Positions 1-9,175 of a DNA stretch of 64,000 nt are shown here, in pieces. Source of the DNA: Candidatus Pelagisphaera phototrophica (GTDB taxonomy: Bacteria; Verrucomicrobiota; Verrucomicrobiia; Opitutales; Opitutaceae); assembly GCF_014529625.1 (NCBI RefSeq), contig NZ_CP076039.1, forward strand, positions 1,116,001 through 1,180,000, given 5' to 3'. Below the pieces are notes generated by a model. The model saw only the letters and a program-made list of their open reading frames with translations. It made no database searches and was not told the DNA's origin. Position 1 is the first letter of the stretch. Every line of letters begins with the position of its first letter. The position numbers and the translations under genes were made by a program.

Positions 1-1362
1 AAACAGCCCGAGCATGCCGCCGGTGAAGATGCCCTGGAGGTTCCACCAGGCGTCTAGTGCGCTCTTGACGCGCAACATCGCCAAGGCGGTCAGCGTGCCG
101 GCTATGCCGACAATCAACGTCGCCCCATGAAGGATGCGCATCGATTCCCTGTCGCCGGCTTCGGGGCGGAAGTAGCGCTTGTGGATGTCGCAAAGATAAA
201 GGGTCGCGGAGCTGTTCAAACTCGTGTCCATGCTGCTCATCGCGGCTGCAAAAATGGCGGCGATCAGCAGGCCCGCGAGTCCGATGGGCAGTTTATTGAC
301 GATAAAGTGAGGCAGAACTTTGTCACCGACCTCGGCGGCCGATAGAGCAGCGGCTTTAGCGGCAATGAGGTCGTTGGTTGCCGTAAGCCCGTCCTGGGCC
401 AATTGGGTAACCACAACCTGTGTCCTGACTTCATTCAGCATTTCAGGATTCGCTTCATAGAGACTGAACAGACCCGTTCCGATGAAGAAAAACAGGGCCG
501 ACATGACGGGAAACAGCAGGGCGGCGAGCCAGACGCTAGACTTCGCGGCACGATCGGACTTCGCGGTGGCATAACGCTGCACGAAGCTTTGATCGATTCC
601 GAAGTTCTGGATATTGATGAATACGCCGTAGATTAGGACAATCCAGAAAGTGGGCTGCGGTAGGGTGAAAGACCCGGGGCTGAGGCTGAAACTGCCTAGG
701 CTGAATTTACCGTTTTCTTTAGCGATTTCGAACAACTGGCCAGAGCCCTCGGGCATTCCGGTGAGAATCAATCCGGCGCAGAGAAAGGCGCCCGCTATTA
801 GAACAAAACTTTGCACGACATCCGTCCAGATTACGGCTTCGATTCCCCCGAGCAAAGTGTAAGCGGTCACAAGAACGCCGGTCACTAGGATGATAGTCTT
901 AATGTCCCAGCCTGTGAGAGGCGAGAGGGCCAAAGCAACGAGATAAAGAATCGTTCCGATGCGGGCAAGCTGGGACATAAGGTAGCAGACCAAGGCATAA
1001 GTTCGTGCCCAGGGTCCGAAGCGCTTTTCTAGATGGTAGTAGGCGGAGACCTCAGAGCTGCCTCTGTAAAGCGGGATAAACCAACGGACTGCGATGACCG
1101 CCGCGATAGGTAGTGATAATCCAAATACCCATGAATTCCATGTTCCACCATAGGCCTTGCCGGTGTTGCCTAGAAACCCGATGCTGCTGACATAGGTACC
1201 GAAAATCGAAAGCCCAACCGCCCATCCCGGCAGCGAGCGTCCCGCCGCCATGAATCCCTCGGGCTTGCCGCTTTTACGCGCGAACCAACACCCCATGGCG
1301 AACACACCCGCCATGTAGACGATTAGAACAATCAGGTCTGTCGTTCGTAGTTGCGATGTCAT
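1..1362 (-). CDS. Sodium:solute symporter (SSS family), 3' end beyond window
   Basis: This is an inner-membrane Na+-coupled permease. The reading frame is open from an ATG at 1360-1362 down to base 1 (454 codons, no stop), so the C-terminus lies outside the window. The translation starts [19 protein letters not shown] and carries SSS signatures: '[20 protein letters not shown]' early, '[16 protein letters not shown]', '[19 protein letters not shown]' near the middle, and '[20 protein letters not shown]' later. Many hydrophobic helices are visible. It follows the Gfo/Idh/MocA gene by 34 bases on the same strand, so the two are probably cotranscribed and the transporter may import the substrate of that oxidoreductase. 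The specific substrate (sugar, sugar acid or amino acid) cannot be read from the sequence. Confidence 0.9.
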   Translation of the reverse strand, partial: MTSQLRTTDLIVLIVYMAGVFAMGCWFARKSGKPEGFMAAGRSLPGWAVGLSIFGTYVSSIGFLGNTGKAYGGTWNSWVFGLSLPIAAVIAVRWFIPLYRGSSEVSAYYHLEKRFGPWARTYALVCYLMSQLARIGTILYLVALALSPLTGWDIKTIILVTGVLVTAYTLLGGIEAVIWTDVVQSFVLIAGAFLCAGLILTGMPEGSGQLFEIAKENGKFSLGSFSLSPGSFTLPQPTFWIVLIYGVFINIQNFGIDQSFVQRYATAKSDRAAKSSVWLAALLFPVMSALFFFIGTGLFSLYEANPEMLNEVRTQVVVTQLAQDGLTATNDLIAAKAAALSAAEVGDKVLPHFIVNKLPIGLAGLLIAAIFAAAMSSMDTSLNSSATLYLCDIHKRYFRPEAGDRESMRILHGATLIVGIAGTLTALAMLRVKSALDAWWNLQGIFTGGMLGLF

Positions 1363-1396
1363 TCTTTAATGATTTATGATTCAACTTGAGCGGTGC

Positions 1397-2575
1397 TCAA
1401 AGTCTGCTTAAGGGATTGTCGCGCTCGGTCAAGGGGAGGGGAACCCAGGCTCCGTTTTGGAGGTGCGACTCAAAAATGCTGCAGGTCATTTCGACAGCCA
1501 TGGCTCCTTGGCGACCGTCGCAAAGGGGGTCGCGATCATCGTCAACGGCGTCGATCAAATCCTGGATCGCGAGTGTGTGATCGTGTACGCTCGCGATGAG
1601 ACCCGGCTGAATCTCCGTCTGGCTAAGCCCCGCGCTGGTAATGGGAATGCGGTCGTTACTTCGCGAGGCAGGATCGAAGGGGTTCCCGGGGCAGAGCCAG
1701 GCGATCGGGTCGCGATCGATATGGATGGCAATAGCACCTTTGGTTCCGATCAGTCGCGCTGCATATCCTTTCTTATCAGATCCGTCTTCGGCAAAGGTGG
1801 TGTAAGAAGCAGTGACACCACTGTTGAGTCGCCAGCGGGCGTGGATTTCGTTTCCGGCCAGGAGTCCAAGCCCTTCGGCTCCGTTTACCACGTCTTTGCG
1901 CGTCACCGGTTTACCGTTTTGCAGAATCGTGCCCGAACATGATTCTGGCTCGCCACCAAAGCGCTGAAACAGGTTGAAAACGTGGCCACCGAGCACCCAC
2001 AAGTCTTCACCGCCGCCGCGTCTGTCACCCAGTCCGTGACCCCTGATCTCCAATAGGCGGCCGATCTCGCCGTCAGCGATCAGTTTATCGATTATTGGCA
2101 GAGTGGGGTGATAGCGATTGCGATGGGCAACAGCGACTTTAGCACCGTGTTTTTCCGCTGCGTTGAGGATATGGTCGGCCTCGGCCGGTGTGCGGCAGAA
2201 GGGTTTTTCGACGTAGAGCCCCTTCACGCCGTTTTCGATAGCGGCGAGTGCCATTTGCATATGCTGGTCTGGGTGTCGGGGTGCGACGGATACAAACTCC
2301 GGGCGTAGTTCCGAGAGCATTTTACGATAGTCGCTGAAGCCTCGTTCGATTTTGAGCCGGTCCAACGCTTTCTGGAGCCCTTTGGAGTCAGCGTCGGCGA
2401 CACCGACGATCTCGACACCCGGAATTTTTTGCCAGACGACATCTAGCCCGTGCCCGTAGTTGCCTCGCCCTGTGTGCCCAATCACCGCGGCTCGGCGCGA
2501 GCGAGAAGCCTTGGCAGGAAGTTTGGATACAAGAAGGGAGAGCGATGCGATAGTGAGGAAAGTGCGGCGCTTCAT
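1397..2575 (-). CDS. Gfo/Idh/MocA family oxidoreductase, Tat-type signal
   Basis: This is a predicted NAD(P)-dependent sugar or inositol-type oxidoreductase of 392 residues. The N-terminus has a twin-arginine-like signal (RRTFL at residues 3-7 followed by a hydrophobic stretch), suggesting export by Tat already folded with its cofactor, a known habit of PVC-group members of this family. A Rossmann segment follows (AAVIGHTGRGNYG near 29-41). The family hallmark EKP is at residues 123-125, and a downstream 'AVAHRNRYHP' segment probably contributes to the active site. The C-terminal alpha/beta domain is the usual length. The SSS transporter begins 34 bases after its stop, suggesting a two-gene operon. 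The substrate is unknown. Confidence 0.9.
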   Translation of the reverse strand: MKRRTFLTIASLSLLVSKLPAKASRSRRAAVIGHTGRGNYGHGLDVVWQKIPGVEIVGVADADSKGLQKALDRLKIERGFSDYRKMLSELRPEFVSVAPRHPDQHMQMALAAIENGVKGLYVEKPFCRTPAEADHILNAAEKHGAKVAVAHRNRYHPTLPIIDKLIADGEIGRLLEIRGHGLGDRRGGGEDLWVLGGHVFNLFQRFGGEPESCSGTILQNGKPVTRKDVVNGAEGLGLLAGNEIHARWRLNSGVTASYTTFAEDGSDKKGYAARLIGTKGAIAIHIDRDPIAWLCPGNPFDPASRSNDRIPITSAGLSQTEIQPGLIASVHDHTLAIQDLIDAVDDDRDPLCDGRQGAMAVEMTCSIFESHLQNGAWVPLPLTERDNPLSRL

Positions 2576-2679
2576 AAGTGAATAACGAAATGAAGTGAGG
2601 TATCTAGTAATAAAAGATGATTCTCGATCGGAAAGCGAGAGCTTATTAGTTTTTTATCCCACGAAACGTTCTCATATTG

Positions 2680-2787
2680 TTAGCCAATGAAACGTCGATA
2701 TTCTGTACCGACAATCAAGTCGGGTTTCTTATCGAAAATGGCTCCTGCTAGGGAATAGAAATGCTGTCGGAGGTGAACGGGTGCTTC
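2680..2787 (-). pseudogene. Possible C-terminal remnant of an unrecognised gene
   Basis: A 35-codon minus-strand frame ends in TAA at 2680-2682 and is preceded directly by an in-frame TAG. It reads as protein-like sequence (for example 'LAGAIFDKKPDLIVGTEYRR') but has no start codon. I do not recognise the family. It may be what is left of a deleted gene; chance coding appearance cannot be excluded. Confidence 0.2.
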
Positions 2788-2826
2788 CTAGTGATGCATG
2801 TGCTTGGGATAGGTAAAGACCGGTTC

Positions 2827-3147
2827 TTAATTCGAGAACTTGTTTTCTAGGATTAGCAAAGAGGATCCTGCCTTTTTTCGTGGTTTGGGAAGCCCGCTTT
2901 CTTCGGCTGCCGTAACGGTGCCGTGGCGTTCCCTACCCACGATCGAATCGAAATCGAAACCTTCATCCCAATCGACTGACACGAACTTGGATCGTCTTCG
3001 TCCTCCTATGTTGTGAAAGTTAGCGTGGATGATTGAGCAATCCTTGCGACCTGTTGATCCAAGTGGCTGAAACAGGCGGGTTCCATTTCCCATTGGTCGA
3101 AGCTGTCCAGCGAACCCTATTCTTATGATAACTGGTGAGGAAAACAT
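2827..3147 (-). CDS. Doubtful hypothetical ORF in a 730-bp intergenic stretch
   Basis: This is an open frame of 106 codons on the minus strand between the Gfo/Idh/MocA gene and the TonB receptor. No domain, signal peptide or membrane segment is evident, and the composition (many Arg, Ser, Gly) resembles read-through of non-coding DNA. The 2576-3303 stretch otherwise shows only the remnant at 2680-2787 and a short motif at 3145-3157 that recurs upstream of the neighbouring sulfatase. It could be a genuine lineage-specific protein or a decayed intergenic repeat. Confidence 0.15.
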   Translation of the reverse strand: MFSSPVIIRIGFAGQLRPMGNGTRLFQPLGSTGRKDCSIIHANFHNIGGRRRSKFVSVDWDEGFDFDSIVGRERHGTVTAAEESGLPKPRKKAGSSLLILENKFSN

Positions 3148-3157
3148 ACCAAGCGGT
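3145..3157 (+). promoter_or_regulatory. Candidate operator shared with the 7257 site
   Basis: CATACCAAGCGGT lies about 150 bases upstream of the TonB receptor. The same 13-mer with one change (A for G) sits at 7257-7269 between the regulator and the first sulfatase. Sharing by two adjacent promoter regions suggests one regulator; binding by the GntR/LacI hybrid is inference. Confidence 0.3.
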
Positions 3158-3303
3158 TTTCCTACTAAATGCCGAATAAAATCTTACTTTCAACGATACC
3201 CCAGAGGGTTACCCCATTTCGAGTTACAGTCAATAAGGCGTGGCTCGATGAGAAGTTACTTAACTCCCTCTCTAACTGAAATAACCCAAAACGACAGAAG
3301 CAT

Positions 3304-5868
3304 ATGAAACTTCAAACAAGACTAAAAAACCCAATAAAGTGGATTATTCCTGTTCACCTTATTGCAGTATCCATCTGTTTTGGCCAAGAAAACGGTGAGG
3401 TTTTTGAACTAAGTCCATTCTCCGTAACGACGGATGGGGACATCGAGTATACGAGCCAAAACTCAATATCTGCCACGCGAACGAATGTAGGGATCAAAAA
3501 CCTCCCTCAATCGATCGTCGTATTCAATCAAGACCTTCTTGATGACACTAATCTTGTTAGTTTGACCGGCATCTTGGACATGGATGCGTCCTTCGTGAAT
3601 GGATTTTCGTCAGAAGACGGTGTGAGCGGTGAAATACGTGCTCGGGGTATGGGGGTGTCCTCCGGTTCAGTTCTATTAGTCGACGGTTTTGAATCTTTAG
3701 CGACGAACTCCATTATACCGATAGTAGGAGTTGAACGTATTGAAATTCTCAAAGGACCGAATGCAGTGCTGTATGGCGAGACGAGTCCTGCTGGCGTAAT
3801 AAACAGAATTAGCAAACGTCCGAGTTTCGACCGAGCTTTTGGATCGATTACCGCGGCTATCGGCGACCCCAACACAAATTCGAAATATTCAACCGATTTT
3901 TCGATAGATTACTCAACCCCATTAGATTTGAAGTTTTTTCCGGAAGAATGGGGCGAATTCGCATTTCGTACAGAAATACAGGATGCGACGAGGGCACTCG
4001 TGAAGGATCAGGCAACAGCAAAGGCTTTTACATCCTATAACGCTCTTAGCTGGCGGAAGGGAAATACATCTTTAGACCTTGATCTTACGTATGGAAGAAC
4101 AGCCGCCGACGTTCCATGGGCAATTGGTATAATGGTTGATAATGGTGGTTTGGGTGCCGACGGCTTCGCAACTGGGACAAGAAAATATGGGTTCAATAAG
4201 CCGGATGGTTCCTTTCATAAAATCGATGAAGCTCACGGTCTACGCTACACTCCAAGTGGAACAAGAACAGGTGATGATGATGCAAGAAAAACCGAGAACT
4301 TTACTTATAGAGCGGATTTTCAGCATCGTTTTAGCGAAGGGGTCTCGTTCCGCTCGCAGCTAAAATATGAAGATTTCAAGATCGACCGGATGGAGAACTT
4401 GATTTTATCTGGGTCAGATGAGTGGCCGGTTAATAAGCATCCAGACACTGGTAATTTAGTTATTGGATACACAAATCCAGATACAGGAGAATTTTTGCTA
4501 GGGAATCGGCCAGGGCGGGTATACGGATTAGAAAAATTCGACGGAGCTATCGGGGCATTAGACTGGTTAGTTCCAAGACGACCTAGATATCGACATGAAG
4601 ACCGCCAGCGTATCGATATGAGGAATGAATTTCTGATCGAAACAGAAACAGGCGGCTTAAAACATAATCTACTGGTGGGCTACCAAATACAGGGCGACCG
4701 GGGAAGTCGCACTAGAGTCGAGGTGCGTAATCCTGGCAGTTTTCCTAATCCAGAAGATGTCGCCAATTACCCAGAGGATGGTAAGTGGGAATTTGTGAGC
4801 ACAATAGATCCAGTGGGCGGCGGGCCTTTAAATTTCCCTGCCAGCTCTTACCATGATGCACAGACTGGAGGGGCCTTTGTTCCTCGGGCGGACTACACGC
4901 AAATCCGACCAAACAACGTAGGAAAGGACACCAGCTCTATTTACATTAACGACCTAATTTCTGCGATGGATGATAGGCTATATATTAATTTGGGATATCG
5001 CGTGCAGAAAGACAAGGATGTGCGAAGCAGTAATGTTAGGGAAGCTGATGGCGATCCGATCACATTAGGAGCTCTATATCATCTCAATGATGAAAGGTCG
5101 GTTAGTATATATGCTAATGGAAACGCGACGTTTCAGCCGGTTTATACTGTCAGCGACGACGGTTACGACCTACCTCCTATTACGGGTGATCAATTCGAAT
5201 TCGGGGTAAAAGTCGACCTAGGAGCACAAGCAGGAAAGCGCCCAGGATTGCTTACTGGAAACCTAACTTATTTCGAATTGGAAATGGTAAATTTGCCAGT
5301 GAATATTTCCGAGGATGAGACTCAGAATATATACAGACCAAGTGGGGTTGGCAGAACATCCGAAGGAATGGAGCTTTCGTTCTCGTCCAATCCTTCCAGA
5401 GGCCTCCGAATTTTCGGTAGTATGGCCTATTTGTTCGACTCCGAAAATCCAGCATTAGTGCGTCGGGGTAGTGACGAAGCAACTGTCAACTCAATCTCAG
5501 GCGGTAAACTATGGCCCGAAAATGTCTCCCAGTTTGTAGTCAACGCTCTAGCTCGGTATCAGGTGCTTGAAGGAGGAATGAAAGGCTCCTTCGTTTCACT
5601 CGGGTTGAGATATAATTCAAAGCGGAATAGCGAAGTTGATTTTGGAGGAGGTCTAACAAGGGCATTGCCCTATTTGTATAACGTTCCATCGGAGACGAAG
5701 CTTAACCTTGGCCTAGGGAAAGAGTTCGAGAGAGAGCGAAGCACTTGGAGAGTGGCATTGTTCGTAGATAACCTTACTGATGTCTTATCCACGGGTCGCT
5801 CAATTAATTTCAAAAGCAGCTTTGACCCAGGCCGAACTATTAGACTCCAATTTAAAAATAATTTCTAA
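3304..5868 (+). CDS. TonB-dependent outer-membrane receptor
   Basis: An 854-residue outer-membrane transporter that would import glycan fragments or a chelate using TonB energy. Residues 1-27 form a signal peptide ending around 'SICFGQ'. A short 'VFELSPFSVTT' segment follows, typical of Opitutia receptors and probably including the TonB box. The plug domain (about 60-170) contains 'ARGMGVSSGSVLLVDGFES' and 'VERIEILKGPNAVLYGETSP', the classical plug motifs. The remainder is rich in alternating aromatic beta strands and ends in Phe (LQFKNNF), as expected of a 22-strand barrel. Next to it lie a divergent GntR/LacI regulator and a sulfatase/sialidase cluster, so a carbohydrate ligand is likelier than a siderophore. 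No SusD partner is visible, which is usual outside Bacteroidota. Confidence 0.93.
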   Translation: MKLQTRLKNPIKWIIPVHLIAVSICFGQENGEVFELSPFSVTTDGDIEYTSQNSISATRTNVGIKNLPQSIVVFNQDLLDDTNLVSLTGILDMDASFVNGFSSEDGVSGEIRARGMGVSSGSVLLVDGFESLATNSIIPIVGVERIEILKGPNAVLYGETSPAGVINRISKRPSFDRAFGSITAAIGDPNTNSKYSTDFSIDYSTPLDLKFFPEEWGEFAFRTEIQDATRALVKDQATAKAFTSYNALSWRKGNTSLDLDLTYGRTAADVPWAIGIMVDNGGLGADGFATGTRKYGFNKPDGSFHKIDEAHGLRYTPSGTRTGDDDARKTENFTYRADFQHRFSEGVSFRSQLKYEDFKIDRMENLILSGSDEWPVNKHPDTGNLVIGYTNPDTGEFLLGNRPGRVYGLEKFDGAIGALDWLVPRRPRYRHEDRQRIDMRNEFLIETETGGLKHNLLVGYQIQGDRGSRTRVEVRNPGSFPNPEDVANYPEDGKWEFVSTIDPVGGGPLNFPASSYHDAQTGGAFVPRADYTQIRPNNVGKDTSSIYINDLISAMDDRLYINLGYRVQKDKDVRSSNVREADGDPITLGALYHLNDERSVSIYANGNATFQPVYTVSDDGYDLPPITGDQFEFGVKVDLGAQAGKRPGLLTGNLTYFELEMVNLPVNISEDETQNIYRPSGVGRTSEGMELSFSSNPSRGLRIFGSMAYLFDSENPALVRRGSDEATVNSISGGKLWPENVSQFVVNALARYQVLEGGMKGSFVSLGLRYNSKRNSEVDFGGGLTRALPYLYNVPSETKLNLGLGKEFERERSTWRVALFVDNLTDVLSTGRSINFKSSFDPGRTIRLQFKNNF

Positions 5869-5904
5869 CAGTTTCCGCGTCGAAGAGACTTTTGGTTAAA
5901 CTAT

Positions 5905-5933
5905 GAGGTACTCCATTGATTTTGGAGTACCTC
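5905..5933. terminator. Hairpin after the TonB receptor
   Basis: A perfect 10-bp stem, GAGGTACTCC / GGAGTACCTC with a 9-base loop, lies 36 bases after the receptor stop. There is no T-run, so it is either a weak terminator or an mRNA-stabilising hairpin. Confidence 0.55.
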
Positions 5934-6130
5934 TGCTAGCCCAAATTAATTATTTAAGAGCGATATTCCGAGTCGTTTCCCGTTAGTTAGACTCTCTGCT
6001 ATTAGATATGGGAGACGGTCCCTATACTTTAAGGCTCCGACCCAAGAGCCCTTCCCTTCTTGCTGCACTTCAATGCCTTCATGTCACTTGTTGAATCCAT
6101 CGCTGGTGCGAATTGCTGCCAGCGAGGCCT

Positions 6131-7222
6131 TTACTCTCTGAGGGTTACCGATTGACCTTCTATAAATTCAGGTATCATGAGATCGCCTCTCTTAACGATG
6201 ACTTCTCTATTCACAACTTTCATAGTTGCGTTGAAAATTCGTTTTGCGAACTTAGTTGGATCGATTGTATATCGGCTTGGAATCGGCGAATAATAATTGA
6301 GGAAGGAGTCATTGTCTCTACATATAATGGAAATATCATCTGGTATTTTGTAACCGCGATCTTGCAGGTGAGACATTGTTGCAATGCATTTAAGAGAGCT
6401 CCCGATTAGCAGTGCGGTTGGAGGATTGGACATATTAAGAATAAGGTCCAAAATTCGATGGCATTTTTTCAAACTAGAACCGAGATCGAAGGTAGAGGTG
6501 CTCATTGACCCACTTGAAAAGTGTGAAAGACCCCGTTCTATAGTCTTAACGCATATACTTCCCCCTCCCGTCATTCCGTCGTCATAAACGTATGCTATTT
6601 CCCGATGGCCTTTTCCGTAGAAGTAGCCTAAAGCGTGCTGACTTATCGATTGGTAGTCGGTATCAACAAATGGAAGATCAATGCTAGCAGCGGGAGTACC
6701 AGCAACGACGCACGGAATCCTATTGTCTAAAAACCATTGCTGGATGGGTTTGGTTGTTCGATGCAGAATCCAGCAATCATGAGGAGACTGAGATTGGAAT
6801 CTCTCCAGTCGTTTTTCTATGCTTCCTTCGTACAGGTGATGCCCTTCGAATACGTCAAACTGTATTTCGTTTATGAGTAGCAGCTCGCGGAGTTTGCCAA
6901 TCCACAGGCCGAAATACGGTCGGACATCGGTCAAGGGGTCCGGCGTCATGATGCCCACTGAAAGATTGCGTCGTTTCCTTCTTGTGATATTGCTGAGCAA
7001 GATCTTTGTTCCCCTCTGCGCTACCGCTTTGGTTATGCCTTCGCGGGCAAGCTCTTTGAGTGCTGCCCTCAACGTAAATCGACTTACTTGGAGTTCCTCG
7101 CAAAGTTCCCGTTCAGAGGGTAGCCATTTTTCCCATATACCTCTGCGAATTCCTTCTCGAAGAAAAGCGCTCGTTTGACTGGCAAGCGATACTCTATGCG
7201 GAATCTCGAATTCTGAACTCAT
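6131..7222 (-). CDS. GntR/LacI hybrid transcriptional regulator
   Basis: A 363-residue DNA-binding regulator. The N-terminal 75 residues are a GntR winged helix ('LPSERELCEELQVSRFTLRA', then 'EGITKAVAQRGTKI'). Residues from about 90 on resemble the LacI/periplasmic-binding effector domain ('SVGIMTPDPL', 'PCVVAGTP', 'DISIICRDND'), which binds a sugar ligand. I chose the ATG at 7220-7222 (MSSEFEIP) over a TTG two codons upstream. It is divergent from the sulfatase at 7406 and follows the TonB receptor in convergent orientation. An imperfect palindrome in its own upstream region could be its operator, so it probably controls itself and the locus in response to a glycan product. Such hybrids are common in Opitutia. 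Confidence 0.88.
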   Translation of the reverse strand: MSSEFEIPHRVSLASQTSAFLREGIRRGIWEKWLPSERELCEELQVSRFTLRAALKELAREGITKAVAQRGTKILLSNITRRKRRNLSVGIMTPDPLTDVRPYFGLWIGKLRELLLINEIQFDVFEGHHLYEGSIEKRLERFQSQSPHDCWILHRTTKPIQQWFLDNRIPCVVAGTPAASIDLPFVDTDYQSISQHALGYFYGKGHREIAYVYDDGMTGGGSICVKTIERGLSHFSSGSMSTSTFDLGSSLKKCHRILDLILNMSNPPTALLIGSSLKCIATMSHLQDRGYKIPDDISIICRDNDSFLNYYSPIPSRYTIDPTKFAKRIFNATMKVVNREVIVKRGDLMIPEFIEGQSVTLRE

Positions 7223-7240
7223 GTACAATCAACTTGAGGC

Positions 7241-7269
7241 CAACTTGTATGGGATTCATACCAAACGGT
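7241..7269. promoter_or_regulatory. Candidate operator between regulator and sulfatase
   Basis: An imperfect dyad, TTGTATG - GGATT - CATACCAA, lies just upstream of the regulator start. Its right half plus CGGT recurs at 3145-3157 before the TonB receptor. The size and symmetry suit a dimeric GntR/LacI protein; this is inferred from position and sequence only. Confidence 0.35.
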
Positions 7270-7405
7270 CGCAATTGTCAAGATGTTGGCTGGCCCTCTT
7301 GGTTTAATTGCATTTACTCCTTTTACATTTTGCCAAGACCAATTTGTATTTGTCACGAGAATCGCACTAGGTAAGTAAATTAGTGCCCAATCCTCATATA
7401 GACTT

Positions 7406-8842
7406 ATGATATTTAGTATGCGTTTAATATTACTAGCCCTAATTTTTGCGGGGACCGTAGCGATGACAAGAGAACAATCTTGGGCAGACGATGGGAATTC
7501 TCCGACGATGAACGTCGTGCTGTTTTTAATCGACGACCTCGGCTGGATGGATCTGGGATGTCAAGGAAGCAAGTATTATCAGACGCCAAATATCGATCGA
7601 CTTTCCGATGAGGGCACACGGTTCACCGATGCCTATGCAGCGGCCGCTATATGCTCGCCCACTCGGGCAAGCGTGATGACGGGAAAATATCCCGCTCGAC
7701 TGATGCTAACTCAATGGCTGCCTTCAGGACGTTGGAGTCCGAATGACAATAAAATGCGAGAGGGACGCTTTCTGCGAGAATTACCCCTGGAGGAATTCAC
7801 GCTCGCTGAAACGTTGAGAGAGGCTGGATACGCAACCTTGCAGGTCGGCAAATGGCATCTTGGAGGGCCTCCTTTCTCGTTACCGGCTCAGCATGGATTC
7901 GATGTGAATGTTGCAGGAAGCGAGCATGGAGCTCCAGGTAGCTACTTTTATCCATATACTGGGAAGTGGACGGTGCCAACCACGGGAAGTGCTGTAGTGA
8001 AAACGACCCTACCGGACGGAAAAATTGGCGAGTACTTGACTGATCGGCTAACCGATGAGGCCGTTGCGTTGATTCGCCAAAATAGAGACAACCCGTTTTT
8101 TCTATACTTCTCCCATTACGCCGTACATTCACCGCTTCAAGCGAAACAGTCGATGATCGCCCGGTACGAAGCGATCCCCGAAAAGGAGCGTCAAGGCCAA
8201 CCCGCGTATGCGGCAATGGTGGAGAGCGTCGATCAAAGCGTCGGCCGAGTCATGGAAACACTAAGCGAGCTTGGACTGGAAAACAATACAATGGTTATCT
8301 TTACTTCGGACAACGGTGGATTATGGAAAGCAACCGACCATGCGCCGTTGCGAGCGAACAAGGGATCGCATTATGAAGGAGGTATTCGTGTACCCATGAT
8401 AATAAAGGCACCTGGAATATCGAAGCGAGGGAGCGTGAATTCCGTTCCAGTAATAACGAACGATTTATATCCGACTATTCTCGAAGTGACCAGATTGCCC
8501 CTACGCCCGTATCAACATCAAGATGGCCTGAGCCTATCTGCTCTGCTAAAAGGAGAGACGTCGCTCGATCGCGAGGATCTCTTTTGGCACTACCCGCATT
8601 ACAATCAGCACCCGCACAGCATTCCAGTTTCGATCATTCGACGGGGCTCTTGGAAGCTCATCGAGTTCTTGGAAACCGGCGAAATCGAGCTATACAACCT
8701 GTCCAATGATATTAGTGAAACGAAAAATCTCGTAGAAGCTCAACCCGAGCGCACTAAAAAATTGCTTACAGAACTACATGAATGGCAGACCGAAGTCGGA
8801 GCAGAACCAATGCGAGCAAATCCTTATTATGAAGTTAGGTAG
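7406..8842 (+). CDS. Secreted sulfatase (type I, formylglycine-dependent)
   Basis: A 478-residue exported hydrolase that removes sulfate esters. A signal peptide covers about residues 1-27. The metal-binding 'IDDLG' is near residue 42. The catalytic core C83-S-P-T-R with A-S-V-M-T-G matches the C-x-P-x-R rule for conversion of Cys to formylglycine. 'GKWHLGG' and 'FTSDNGG' supply further active-site residues, and the C-terminal subdomain has 'SIIRRGSWKLIEFLETGEIE', as in arylsulfatase A/GALNS-like members. It is first in the plus-strand run after the divergent regulator. The maturase gene (FGE or anSME) is not in this window. The exact sulfated sugar cannot be told. Confidence 0.92.
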   Translation: MIFSMRLILLALIFAGTVAMTREQSWADDGNSPTMNVVLFLIDDLGWMDLGCQGSKYYQTPNIDRLSDEGTRFTDAYAAAAICSPTRASVMTGKYPARLMLTQWLPSGRWSPNDNKMREGRFLRELPLEEFTLAETLREAGYATLQVGKWHLGGPPFSLPAQHGFDVNVAGSEHGAPGSYFYPYTGKWTVPTTGSAVVKTTLPDGKIGEYLTDRLTDEAVALIRQNRDNPFFLYFSHYAVHSPLQAKQSMIARYEAIPEKERQGQPAYAAMVESVDQSVGRVMETLSELGLENNTMVIFTSDNGGLWKATDHAPLRANKGSHYEGGIRVPMIIKAPGISKRGSVNSVPVITNDLYPTILEVTRLPLRPYQHQDGLSLSALLKGETSLDREDLFWHYPHYNQHPHSIPVSIIRRGSWKLIEFLETGEIELYNLSNDISETKNLVEAQPERTKKLLTELHEWQTEVGAEPMRANPYYEVR

Positions 8843-8916
8843 GGCAATGACTTCAGGGCGTGTCACCTCGGCTTGGCTCCATCTTCTTGTGCAGCACGCA
8901 CGGAGGTCATTGTCCT
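8841..8916. repeat. Intergenic hairpin repeat, family 1 (copy A), likely terminator
   Basis: Arms 8841-8862 and 8895-8916 pair at 18 of 22 positions. The core GGCAATGACCTCCGTGC (minus strand) is shared in variant form with hairpins at 11240, 24605 and 56590. It sits directly at the sulfatase stop codon. Confidence 0.6.
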
Positions 8917-9002
8917 GACCTGCAAAAGTTAAGCACAACCTAAAATCTCTCCTCATTTTTCATTTTACAATTTGCATTTTTTAATTCGCTGCCCGCAGCT
9001 CT

Positions 9003-9149
9003 TCAAGCGCGCTTTTTATTGCCATATACGACTTGAGGCTCGCCCTTAGGAGCTATGGCGATACAGTCGCGATTGGCCCAAATATCGATCGGATTGCCTC
9101 GCAGGGTACCCTTTCGGGAACGAACTATTTGCCACAATCTAAGGAATCC
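9003..9149 (-). pseudogene. Possible coding remnant, unknown family
   Basis: Within the 330-base gap between the sulfatase and the BNR gene, a 48-codon minus-strand frame without a start codon ends in TGA at 9003-9005 and reads like protein ('GNPIDIWANRDCIAIAPKGE'). I do not recognise it; a relic of a deleted gene is possible. The rest of the gap holds the hairpin repeat and an AT-rich stretch. Confidence 0.2.
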
Positions 9150-9175
9150 TTAATTTTAACCAAAACAATTGTACC

